From an uncultured Eubacterium sp. (GTDB taxonomy: Bacteria; Bacillota; Clostridia; Lachnospirales; Lachnospiraceae), in NCBI GenBank assembly GCA_947573465.1, contig CANPET010000089.1, positions 1 to 6,737 of the forward strand: 6,737 bases of DNA, written 5' to 3'. Positions within the stretch are counted from its first letter, which is position 1, and each line of letters opens with the position of its first letter. Of the stretch, positions 1-5,553 are shown in pieces. The notes under the pieces were generated by a model. That model was not told where the DNA came from. It saw nothing but the letters and a program-made list of their open reading frames with translations, and did no database searches. A program made the position numbers and the translations under genes.

Positions 1-166
1 TCAGTCTTTAATTCTTGCCAGCACATTTATGATGATTGGTGTATTTACCTATATCATTGCACTGCAGGCAGATATTATTGCAGCAAACAGAAAGATTTTA
101 GAAGATGTACAGTACCACGTCAGAAAATTGGATTATGATAAAAACAAAGAAGATAATGATAAATAA
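1..166 (+). CDS. C-terminal fragment of family 2 glycosyltransferase (DPM1/GtrB-like), 5' end outside window
   Basis: An open frame runs in from the left edge (first whole codon at base 2) and ends at TAA 164-166, leaving 54 residues. It starts with a hydrophobic stretch, LILASTFMMIGVFTYIIAL, which reads as a membrane helix. An amphipathic cytoplasmic-type tail follows, ADIIAANRKILEDVQYHVRKLD, and then a charged end rich in K, D and N. The pattern 'helix, then ADLIAANRxLLEdxxYxxRkL' is what I know from the C-termini of membrane-anchored GT2 enzymes related to dolichol/undecaprenyl-phosphate sugar transferases. Those enzymes charge a polyprenyl phosphate with a sugar at the cytoplasmic face. 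The catalytic domain lies outside the window, so the family call rests on this tail and on the neighbours (pyruvyl transferase and YbhN-type membrane protein). The next gene begins 19 bp downstream, so co-transcription is likely. It could instead be another small membrane protein of the same glycan operon. Confidence 0.6.
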   Translation, partial: QSLILASTFMMIGVFTYIIALQADIIAANRKILEDVQYHVRKLDYDKNKEDNDK

Positions 167-185
167 ATTAGGATCGGTATAAAAC

Positions 186-2507
186 ATGAGAGATATAACA
201 ATTGCAATTACAGCAGCAAGCTACAGCGGCAACAAAGGTGCTGCCGCTATGTTGCAAAGTTCTATAAAACAACTACACGATATTTATGGTGACAGACTGA
301 ATATTAACCTAATGTCTGTTTATCCAAGAGAAGATCAAAAGCAATTGCCTTTTGACTTTATTAACATTACAAGCACTAAGCCGGAACAGCTGTTATTTAC
401 AGCCTTTCCTCTGGCGGTATTATACAAGCTTTTTAAATGGTGTCCACCCATTAAGAAGCTTCTTTTAAAAAACAAAATATTAAGAACCTATACACAAACG
501 GATTTGGTTGTAGACGAAGCCGGCATTTCTTTTGTGGACAGTCGCGGTTTTGTAATGAACACTTATGCCTTTGTCTGTGCGGCAGTTCCACTTTTAATGG
601 GTACGCCTGTAGTAAAATATTCTCAGGCATTAGGAACATTTAAAAACCCATACAATAAATTTTTAGCAAAATGGATTCTTCCAAAACTAAAACTTATTTG
701 TGCCAGAGGTCAGGGTACTTATGACAATCTTATGGGAATCGGTGTAAAAGACAATGTAAAGTTATGTGCTGACGGAGCTTTCTCCATGGAAGACAGTGAG
801 TACTGGAACAATGAAGTAAACAAAGTCTGTACCAGTGACAGTTTCTTCAATGATAATGTCGTCGGACTTTCCATCAGTTCCGTTGTAGAAAAGAAATGTG
901 ACAAAATGGGCATTGCATATAAAGATACTATGGTTTCTTTTATAAATTATTTAAATGAAACAGGATACAATGTTATTCTTATTGCGAATGCGGCAAGAAT
1001 TAACAGTGAAAAATCAAGAAATAATGACCTGATGGTTGGAGACGCTATTTATGATGCTGTTGCAGACAAGAACATGGTTCGCTGGTATCATAAAGAAATG
1101 GATGCAGAAGAAATTCGTGCCTATATTGGAAAATGCCGTTATCTGGTAGCTTCCAGATTCCATGCCATGATTGGTTCTCTGGAACAGAAAGTTCCTGTTC
1201 TTCTTATCGGCTGGAGCCACAAATATCAGGAAGTACTGGATATGTTTGAACTGGGACAGTATGCGATTGACTTTTCAAAACTGGACTTGTCTGAATTAAA
1301 GAAAAGCTTTGAGGATTTTGTTTCTCATGAAAATGACATTCGGGCAAAACTGGACAAAAATCTAGATACTGTTCTGGTAAGTTCCAGAAATAATATTAAA
1401 TATATCAGTGAAATCATAGATGAAGTAACTGGTAAACCTAAGAAAAAAGCAAAATTATTGGATTATAATAATCCTGATAAATATATCGGACCACATCTTG
1501 GCTGTAAAAAAGGATATGCAACAGATGAATCCATTCGCGCAAATGCTGCTTCCGGCGGCATGGTGACTGCTCTGCTTTGTAATATGTTGAAAAACAAAAC
1601 AATTGATGGTGCATGGGTAACGAAAACTGCTTTTGAAAATGGTGAATTAACTTACAAAACATATATTGCCACGACAAAGGAAGAAATCTGTGATGCTTCG
1701 TCGAGTATCTACATGAACATTCCATTACTAAAACATTTAGATGTGGTAAGAAACTTTAGTGGAAAAGTTGCTGTCGTAATGACTCCATGTATGCTCCATG
1801 GTCTGGATGCCATCATGAAAAACGATGCTTCTTTGAAAGAAAAAATTGTGATGAAATTAGGATTATATTGCAGCGGTAATCATTCTCCTAAAGCTACTAC
1901 TCTTTCTATGGAAAAGTCGGGAATAACTGGCGAAAATGCAGAACGATTATACTACCGCCGTGGACATTGGCGCGGCACTTCGAGTGTTCTCTATAAAGAC
2001 GGAAGCGCAAAAGAGTTTTCATATTCCAAGACGATATGTGCCTATAAAAATGCATACTTTTTTGAGAAAGACAGCTGTATGACCTGTCAGGATCATTATG
2101 CTGAATGCAGTGACATTAGTTTCGGTGACATCTGGTTAAAAGAGATGAAGGGTAATCCAATCAAACACACCAGCTGTGTTATCCGCTCCCGAAAAGCATA
2201 TGATGCTATGAATCGGGCGATAGGTGACGGAGATATTGCAGCAACACACATCAGCGACAAAGATATGGTGCGTAGTCAGAAAAGAGCATTAGTATTTAAA
2301 TTTAATCTTGCTAAAATAAAACAAAAACATTCAAAAATCAGCATGGATACCAGTGATAAATGCAAATGGAATCACAAGTTGGCTTTTAAATTAGCTGAGA
2401 AAAATAAAAAGTTCTCAGAAGAACATTATGATAAATTAGCAAAGATACCGACAAAGATTATTTATTATTATTATATGTGCTTTATCCGTGTATTGCTAAG
2501 TTTTTAG
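186..2507 (+). CDS. Fusion protein: polysaccharide pyruvyl transferase + FrhB-like (coenzyme F420 hydrogenase beta-subunit family) domain
   Basis: A 773-residue protein with two recognisable halves and no stop or frameshift between them. Residues about 1-410 are a polysaccharide pyruvyl transferase (WcaK/CsaB family). They show the N-terminal SGNKGAAAML segment (14-23) and the family hallmark SRFHAMIGSLEQKVPVLLIGW (323-343), with the conserved Arg-Phe-His. Such enzymes move pyruvate from PEP to a sugar hydroxyl pair of a surface glycan. Residues about 411-430 are a Lys-rich linker. Residues about 436-700 match the FrhB/FdhB flavin and iron-sulfur family: ASGGMVTALL (455-464), VVMTPC (530-535), KLGLYCSG (557-564) and CMTCQDHYAECSDISFGDIW (631-650), with C631, C634 and C641 as likely cluster ligands. 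The two-cluster ferredoxin module that often precedes this domain is absent. The last 70 residues are basic and end in a hydrophobic segment (about 757-773). The start at 186 has a weak AGGA at 170-173 with 12-nt spacing, and the second residue block begins the expected Rossmann-like strand. The sugar substrate and the electron donor are unknown. Confidence 0.88.
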   Translation: MRDITIAITAASYSGNKGAAAMLQSSIKQLHDIYGDRLNINLMSVYPREDQKQLPFDFINITSTKPEQLLFTAFPLAVLYKLFKWCPPIKKLLLKNKILRTYTQTDLVVDEAGISFVDSRGFVMNTYAFVCAAVPLLMGTPVVKYSQALGTFKNPYNKFLAKWILPKLKLICARGQGTYDNLMGIGVKDNVKLCADGAFSMEDSEYWNNEVNKVCTSDSFFNDNVVGLSISSVVEKKCDKMGIAYKDTMVSFINYLNETGYNVILIANAARINSEKSRNNDLMVGDAIYDAVADKNMVRWYHKEMDAEEIRAYIGKCRYLVASRFHAMIGSLEQKVPVLLIGWSHKYQEVLDMFELGQYAIDFSKLDLSELKKSFEDFVSHENDIRAKLDKNLDTVLVSSRNNIKYISEIIDEVTGKPKKKAKLLDYNNPDKYIGPHLGCKKGYATDESIRANAASGGMVTALLCNMLKNKTIDGAWVTKTAFENGELTYKTYIATTKEEICDASSSIYMNIPLLKHLDVVRNFSGKVAVVMTPCMLHGLDAIMKNDASLKEKIVMKLGLYCSGNHSPKATTLSMEKSGITGENAERLYYRRGHWRGTSSVLYKDGSAKEFSYSKTICAYKNAYFFEKDSCMTCQDHYAECSDISFGDIWLKEMKGNPIKHTSCVIRSRKAYDAMNRAIGDGDIAATHISDKDMVRSQKRALVFKFNLAKIKQKHSKISMDTSDKCKWNHKLAFKLAEKNKKFSEEHYDKLAKIPTKIIYYYYMCFIRVLLSF

Positions 2508-2510
2508 GAG
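2506..2510 (+). promoter_or_regulatory. Shine-Dalgarno of the YbhN-type gene, overlapping the upstream stop codon
   Basis: AGGAG begins inside the TAG stop (2505-2507) of the fusion gene and lies 7 nt before the ATG at 2518. A ribosome terminating on the first gene covers this site, a standard arrangement for coupled translation in an operon. Confidence 0.75.
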
Positions 2511-2517
2511 TGAAACC

Positions 2518-3498
2518 ATGAAGTCAAAAAAAATAAATAAAAAAACATTAATGAGTATCTGCAAAATATTGTTTTTAGTCGTAGTTGCAATTTTTCTGGC
2601 TAAATACTTTATTACAAGCTGGGACGACATCAGACAGATAGAGTGGTCCAAATTTAACTGGGGTATATTTGTACTGTCTATACTGCTCTACTTTGTATAC
2701 AAAATATCATTGGCATCTTTATGGCATTATATCACCATGCTGAATCAATGCAGTATCAGTTATACAAAGGCTGTTACCAGTTACCTATACTCTATTCTCG
2801 GAAAATATATTCCCGGAAAAGTTTTTATGCTGGCAGCAAGAATTCCAGGATATCAGGAAAACGGTGTTCCTATGCGGAAGGTAACCATATGTTTCTTTTT
2901 GGAAAATATATGTACTCTGCTCGGTGCGGCATTTCTGTTTCTGATTTCACTATTCTTTTTTCCAAATGAATTGTTAGCAAATTACCAATGGGCGACTATT
3001 GGCCTTGTTGTTTTATTTTTTATATGTATTAATCCAAAGATTATTAACTTCTTTCTATCTAGACTTGGAAAGTTAATGAAAAAGGATGATATGGAGATTA
3101 CAATTACCTATCCGCAAATGATAAAAGTTGTCTTTTTATTTATTTTAAACTGGCTGGTCGTTGGTACCGGATTCTACATTTTAGTAGTTTCTCTTTATCC
3201 AAATATAGGAGTCTCACAATGGCTGTATGTAGGCGGTATTTACGGATTGTCCGCTATTATTGGTATTTTGGCAATCTTTACTGTTTCCGGTCTTGGAGTC
3301 AGGGAAGGAATCCTTATGGCTGGACTGTTACTGATTATGCCAAAGGAATACGCTGTGATTATTTCCATTGTATCAAGACTGTGGGCTACTGTCGCAGAAC
3401 TGATACTGATTCTTGCAGCATTTATCGTGAATAAAATACTTTTAATGAAATCAAAAAAATCTCATTCTGCACTTGAAAATCCTTCCATAAAAGAATAA
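2518..3498 (+). CDS. YbhN/LPG-synthase-TM-type integral membrane protein (flippase-like)
   Basis: A 326-residue polytopic membrane protein. Hydrophobic segments lie near residues 11-32, 47-66, 84-100, 123-147, 156-178, 200-226, 233-255, 262-279 and 281-307, followed by a short Lys-rich tail. Two family signatures are clear: GKYIPGKVFMLAAR (95-108) and TVSGLGVREG (255-264). These belong to the UPF0104/lysylphosphatidylglycerol-synthase transmembrane family (YbhN, AglD-like). Members occur as the flippase part of MprF and, alone, in glycan clusters beside polyprenyl-phosphate glycosyltransferases, where a lipid-translocation role is proposed. Only the membrane part is present here; there is no aminoacyl-transferase domain, so this is not MprF itself. 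The AGGAG site at 2506-2510 overlaps the upstream stop codon TAG (2505-2507), with 7 nt to the ATG. This suggests translational coupling to the fusion protein. It is the last gene before the terminator at 3544-3592. Confidence 0.85.
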   Translation: MKSKKINKKTLMSICKILFLVVVAIFLAKYFITSWDDIRQIEWSKFNWGIFVLSILLYFVYKISLASLWHYITMLNQCSISYTKAVTSYLYSILGKYIPGKVFMLAARIPGYQENGVPMRKVTICFFLENICTLLGAAFLFLISLFFFPNELLANYQWATIGLVVLFFICINPKIINFFLSRLGKLMKKDDMEITITYPQMIKVVFLFILNWLVVGTGFYILVVSLYPNIGVSQWLYVGGIYGLSAIIGILAIFTVSGLGVREGILMAGLLLIMPKEYAVIISIVSRLWATVAELILILAAFIVNKILLMKSKKSHSALENPSIKE

Positions 3499-3501
3499 GA
3501 T
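3473..3501 (+). promoter_or_regulatory. Candidate sigma-A promoter for the phosphoribosyltransferase gene
   Basis: TTGAAA (3473-3478) and TAAGAT (3496-3501) are separated by exactly 17 bp, with five and four matches to the TTGACA and TATAAT consensus. It overlaps the end of the YbhN-type gene. Transcription would start near 3508 and give a leader of about 105 nt containing the palindrome and the terminator hairpin. No other promoter is obvious, and none fits between the terminator and the ribosome binding site. The sequence is AT-rich, so chance matches are possible. Confidence 0.45.
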
Positions 3502-3526
3502 AGATATATCAGTAAGGACGGAATTT

Positions 3527-3542
3527 GTCATCTGCAGATGAC
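3527..3542. repeat. Perfect 16-bp palindrome
   Basis: GTCATCTGCAGATGAC is its own reverse complement. It sits one base upstream of the terminator stem. As RNA it would form a 6-bp stem with a UGCA loop stacked against the terminator. As DNA it is a dyad about 20-35 bp downstream of the predicted transcription start, where an operator could act as a roadblock. Its function is not shown by the sequence. Confidence 0.6.
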
Positions 3543-3543
3543 T

Positions 3544-3592
3544 GTATCACGAGCCTGTGTCAGACACGTAAAACGGCTCGTGATACCTTTTT
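3544..3592 (+). terminator. Strong intrinsic terminator (operon end and possible attenuator of the next gene)
   Basis: GTATCACGAGCC (3544-3555) and GGCTCGTGATAC (3575-3586) are perfectly complementary over 12 bp. The loop contains a further small hairpin, GTGT-CAG-ACAC. The stem is followed by CTTTTT (3587-3592). It starts 46 bp after the YbhN-type stop, so it can end that operon. Its U-tract ends 5 nt before the AAAGGAGGG ribosome binding site (3598-3606) of the next gene, so it also lies inside that gene's leader. There was not enough space for a promoter in between. Confidence 0.88.
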
Positions 3593-3597
3593 ACAGC

Positions 3598-3606
3598 AAA
3601 GGAGGG
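3598..3606 (+). promoter_or_regulatory. Strong Shine-Dalgarno that fixes the PRTase-like start at ATG 3614
   Basis: AAAGGAGGG has its GGAGG core at 3601-3605, 8 nt before ATG 3614-3616. The in-frame TTG at 3608 is only 2 nt after the core, which is too close to be used, so the ATG is the start. Confidence 0.8.
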
Positions 3607-3613
3607 ATTGACT

Positions 3614-4261
3614 ATGATTCAAAACAGAATAGTAAAATATTTCGCAAAAAAAGACCCTAATATTGCGATCAAGGTAATACCGGGGCATTTCGCAACAACG
3701 CACTCACATCTAAATTATTATTTAGATATGACAACGATGAAGACACGTGCAAATGAGGCAGAACGTATCGCCGTAGCCATGAAAGATTATTATAATGTAA
3801 TGGGAAAACCGATAGATACAATTGTATGTCTGGATAACTGCGAGGTAATTGGTGCATTTCTTGCAAATGAGTTGAGCCGTGCCGGCGTTTTATCTATGAA
3901 TGCCCACAAGACAATTTACGTGGTTACACCAGAATTTAATTCTAATGGTCAGATGATTTTTAGAGATAATCTAAAACCTGAAGTAGAGGGAAGAAATGTA
4001 TTGCTTCTTCTTGCTTCAGCTACTACCGGAAAGACTGTCCGTAACAGTATTGAATGTATTCAGTATTATGGTGGAACACTTCAAGGAATTTCAGCCATAT
4101 TCAGTGCTGTCGACTCTGTTGACGGACATCGTGTAGATGCACTATTCAGGGCTGAAGATATACCGAATTATGATGCTTATACCCACAATGATTGTCCAAT
4201 GTGTAAAGCAGGAAAACCTGTGGAAGCATTGGTAAATGGATATGGATATAGTGAGATATAA
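3614..4261 (+). CDS. Orotate-phosphoribosyltransferase-like protein with an altered PRPP-binding motif
   Basis: A 215-residue protein from ATG 3614, chosen over an upstream TTG because of the GGAGG spacing. The layout follows type I PRTases of the orotate branch. An N-terminal HFATTHSHLNYYLDMTT segment (residues about 25-41) aligns in style with the SGxxSxYYxD substrate region. A Rossmann strand and helix follow, IDTIVCLDNCEVIGAFLANEL (67-87). Next comes the PRPP loop region VLLLLASATTGKT (129-141). In active PRTases the two residues before the loop are acidic (DD or DE) and bind the ribose hydroxyls; here they are Ala-Ser (134-135), while TTGKT is kept. The C-terminus has CPMCKAGKP (194-202), a Cys-x2-Cys element like that at the end of some OPRT-like proteins and a possible metal site. 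No pyrimidine genes are near, so it should not be called pyrE. It may be a divergent PRTase, a nucleotide-binding regulator or an inactive homologue. It lies behind a terminator and probably has its own promoter. Confidence 0.75.
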   Translation: MIQNRIVKYFAKKDPNIAIKVIPGHFATTHSHLNYYLDMTTMKTRANEAERIAVAMKDYYNVMGKPIDTIVCLDNCEVIGAFLANELSRAGVLSMNAHKTIYVVTPEFNSNGQMIFRDNLKPEVEGRNVLLLLASATTGKTVRNSIECIQYYGGTLQGISAIFSAVDSVDGHRVDALFRAEDIPNYDAYTHNDCPMCKAGKPVEALVNGYGYSEI

Positions 4262-4269
4262 CACTATGA

Positions 4270-4298
4270 ATTCTCGTTTGAAAGGGTGAAATGAGAAT
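4270..4298. other. Short hairpin just after the PRTase-like gene
   Basis: ATTCTCGTTT (4270-4279) pairs with AAATGAGAAT (4289-4298) over 10 positions, including one G-T wobble, around a 9-nt loop. It begins 8 nt after the stop codon. No T-run follows, so it is a poor intrinsic terminator. It may protect the 3' end or be an alternative fold to the larger hairpin that reuses GAGAAT. Confidence 0.45.
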
Positions 4299-4380
4299 AA
4301 AGGAACGCACTTGCAAACTGAATTTCATAAACATTTGTATATAAAATTCCATGTTTTCAAGTGTATTCCTTTTATATCTC
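4293..4380. other. Long imperfect hairpin (88 nt), possible terminator or structured 3' RNA
   Basis: AAAGGAACGCACTTG (4299-4313) pairs with CAAGTGTATTCCTTT (4358-4372) with one C-A mismatch and one G-U wobble. Outside it GAGA (4293-4296) can pair with TCTC (4377-4380). Inside it AAAC (4315-4318) pairs with GTTT (4353-4356), and GAATTT (4320-4325) with AAATTC (4344-4349), so the whole segment folds back on itself. The inner stem is followed by TTTTAT, so it could end the PRTase-like transcript despite its long arm. An old miniature inverted-repeat element or a small structured RNA are alternatives; no flanking target duplication was seen. Confidence 0.45.
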
Positions 4381-4500
4381 TCTCCCCACCACCGCAAAAC
4401 GAATATTTATTGCTTACATCTATTTATTTTGCCAGCATTTTTTATCTTTTTTATAAAGTTTCATTACATTATTCAAATATATTTCCTTTTTCTGAATAAA

Positions 4501-4764
4501 TTACATATATATTCTCTGAAAAAACAATTTCATATATGTAAAATGATTTGAATTTCAAAAAACGCAAATTTAAATTACATATATATCCTGCAAAAAAGCG
4601 ATTTCATATATGTAGAATTCTTTGAATTCCCCCAAAAGGCAAATGAAGATTACATGTATATCCAATAGAAAAATAGATTTATATATGTAATATCCTTTGA
4701 ATTTTCAAAAAAGCAAATAAATATTACATATAAATATATGAAAAAATCAAATTGATTCATGTAA
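4501..4764. repeat. Four-unit tandem array of about 74-bp palindrome-bearing repeats
   Basis: Units start at 4501, 4575, 4650 and 4724 (periods 74, 75, 74). Each begins with TTACAT and contains left arm TTACATATAT and right arm ATATATGTAA, their starts exactly 31 bp apart in all four units: elements 4501-4541, 4575-4615, 4650-4690, 4724-4764. The 21-bp spacer differs in sequence but keeps AT at its start, a central A-run and ATT near its end. At offset +46 units 1-3 have TTTGAA, which forms the inverted repeat TTTGAA-TTCAAA in units 1 and 3 (4547-4559, 4696-4709). At offset +63/64 they have GCAAAT. The last unit keeps only the outer TTACAT/ATGTAA and lacks the second block. No coding frame explains the pattern. 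The array lies between two converging genes. Confidence 0.85.
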
Positions 4765-4816
4765 TTGTTTTTGGTCCCATAAATATATTTCTTTTATACC
4801 TCTTCCTACCTCCCAA

Positions 4817-4831
4817 AATCAAAAATTGATT
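4817..4831 (-). terminator. Weak candidate terminator for the kinase-acetyltransferase operon
   Basis: On the minus strand AATCAA-TTT-TTGATT forms a 6-bp A/T-only stem followed by TTGGG, 42 bp after the acetyltransferase stop. It has the right place but no GC in the core beyond one pair per arm and no long T-run, so it is only a weak candidate. Confidence 0.2.
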
Positions 4832-4873
4832 ATCCGTAACAATTGTGGAAGTAAATTAAGCCTTGTAAAAATC

Positions 4874-5503
4874 TCAGTTTTGTAGTGGCAGAGACATTTC
4901 CATAATAATTTTTCTATCTTTATAATAATATTCCTTATCATGCTCATTAATTTCGCGCATCACCCTGCAAGGGTTCCCAACGGCAACAACATTTGAAGGG
5001 ATATCTTTTGTGACCACACTACCTGCTCCGATTACTGTGTTGTCCCCTATTGTGACTCCCGGCATAATAATGGCTCCTGCACCAATCCAACAATTCCTTC
5101 CAACATGAACCGGCATATTATACTGGTACCCCTGCTCACGAAGTTCCGGTAAGATTGGATGTCCGGCAGTAGCAATCGTAACATTTGGTCCAATCATGGT
5201 GTAATCACCAATGTAAATGTGAGTATCATCCACACATGTCAGGCAATAATTAGCATAGACCATATTGCCAAAATGACAATGATGCCCGCCAAAATTTGAG
5301 TAGAAAGGTGCTTCAATATATACGCCCTCGCCGCAATCACCCAGCATTTCATTTAACAGACTCATTCTTTTTTCGGTTTCTGAAGGTTTCGTCATATTGT
5401 ATTCACACAGTTTATCCTGATAAACAATCTGTTCTTTCATGATTTCTTCATCCCCTGGAAGATAAAGTTCCCCCGTATGCATTTTTTCTTTCATTTCACT
5501 CAT
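4874..5503 (-). CDS. Sugar O-acetyltransferase, LacA/Maa type (hexapeptide repeat family)
   Basis: A 209-residue protein from the ATG at 5503, placed there because GGAGGT (5516-5511) lies 7 nt upstream. The longer frame from 5518 would start inside that site. The N-terminal Mac domain (about residues 4-55, MKEKMHTGELYLPGDEE onward) precedes a left-handed beta-helix of hexapeptide repeats (about 60-180, for example IGDYTMIGPNV, VGRNCWIGAGAI, IGDNTVIGAGSVV). The TAGHP motif carries the catalytic histidine at residue 115. Asn85 and Asp93 also fall at the positions I recall for E. coli LacA, and the ending GNPCRVMREINEHDKEYYYKDRKI is typical. These trimeric cytoplasmic enzymes transfer acetyl from acetyl-CoA to a hydroxyl of maltose, glucose, galactosides or related sugars; the acceptor cannot be told from sequence. 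It follows the kinase gene on the same strand with a 50-bp gap, so they are probably co-transcribed. Confidence 0.92.
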   Translation of the reverse strand: MSEMKEKMHTGELYLPGDEEIMKEQIVYQDKLCEYNMTKPSETEKRMSLLNEMLGDCGEGVYIEAPFYSNFGGHHCHFGNMVYANYCLTCVDDTHIYIGDYTMIGPNVTIATAGHPILPELREQGYQYNMPVHVGRNCWIGAGAIIMPGVTIGDNTVIGAGSVVTKDIPSNVVAVGNPCRVMREINEHDKEYYYKDRKIIMEMSLPLQN

Positions 5504-5510
5504 TTTGTGC

Positions 5511-5516
5511 ACCTCC
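5511..5516 (-). promoter_or_regulatory. Shine-Dalgarno GGAGGT that sets the acetyltransferase start
   Basis: On the minus strand GGAGGT is followed by a 7-nt spacer and ATG 5503-5501. The upstream in-frame ATG at 5518-5516 overlaps this site and has no site of its own, so the five extra residues MEVHK are not expected in the protein. Confidence 0.8.
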
Positions 5517-5553
5517 ATTCGTTAAATTTCTTATCCATTGATATTTTTTACTC

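Larger units (their letters stand above)
4262..4873. other. 612-bp gene-free interval between convergent genes
   Basis: This very AT-rich stretch separates the stop of the PRTase-like gene (+) from the stop of the acetyltransferase (-). It holds the two hairpins near 4270-4380 and the tandem array 4501-4764. Short frames that cross it are low-complexity Phe/Ile/Tyr-rich peptides without ribosome binding sites, so I do not call genes. In 4381-4500 I see only T-rich sequence, with a single TTACATC that may be a worn repeat fragment. In 4765-4873 I see a pyrimidine-rich tract and one small inverted repeat. Confidence 0.7.

Noticed and set aside
2518..3498. Full MprF lysylphosphatidylglycerol synthase
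   Set aside because: Only the membrane part is present; the C-terminal aminoacyl-transferase domain is absent.
3608..3613. TTG start for the PRTase-like gene, two codons upstream
   Set aside because: It lies only 2 nt after the GGAGG core; the ATG at 3614 has normal spacing.
3538..3660. Leader peptide ORF through the terminator (MTVSRACVRH..., about 40 codons), as in pyrE attenuation
   Set aside because: No ribosome binding site precedes the ATG and the frame runs past the real gene start, so coupling of the classical kind is not supported.
4146..4397. Minus-strand 83-codon frame over the end of the PRTase-like gene
   Set aside because: It lies antisense to a well-supported gene, shows no domain and no ribosome binding site.
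4414..4467. A fifth, upstream copy of the 74-bp repeat
   Set aside because: TTACATC at 4414 is out of phase (87 bp before unit 1), and no matching arms occur at the expected offsets 4427 and 4458.
4311..4551. Short plus-strand frames in the gene-free interval
   Set aside because: The peptides are low-complexity Phe/Ile/Tyr-rich, overlap each other and the repeats, and have no ribosome binding site.
4501..4764. CRISPR array
   Set aside because: Units are tandem copies over their full length with related spacers, not short identical repeats separated by unrelated unique spacers; no cas genes are present.
5504..5518. ATG at 5518 as start of the acetyltransferase
   Set aside because: The codon overlaps the GGAGGT site that serves the ATG at 5503, and it has no site of its own; LacA-like numbering also fits the shorter form.
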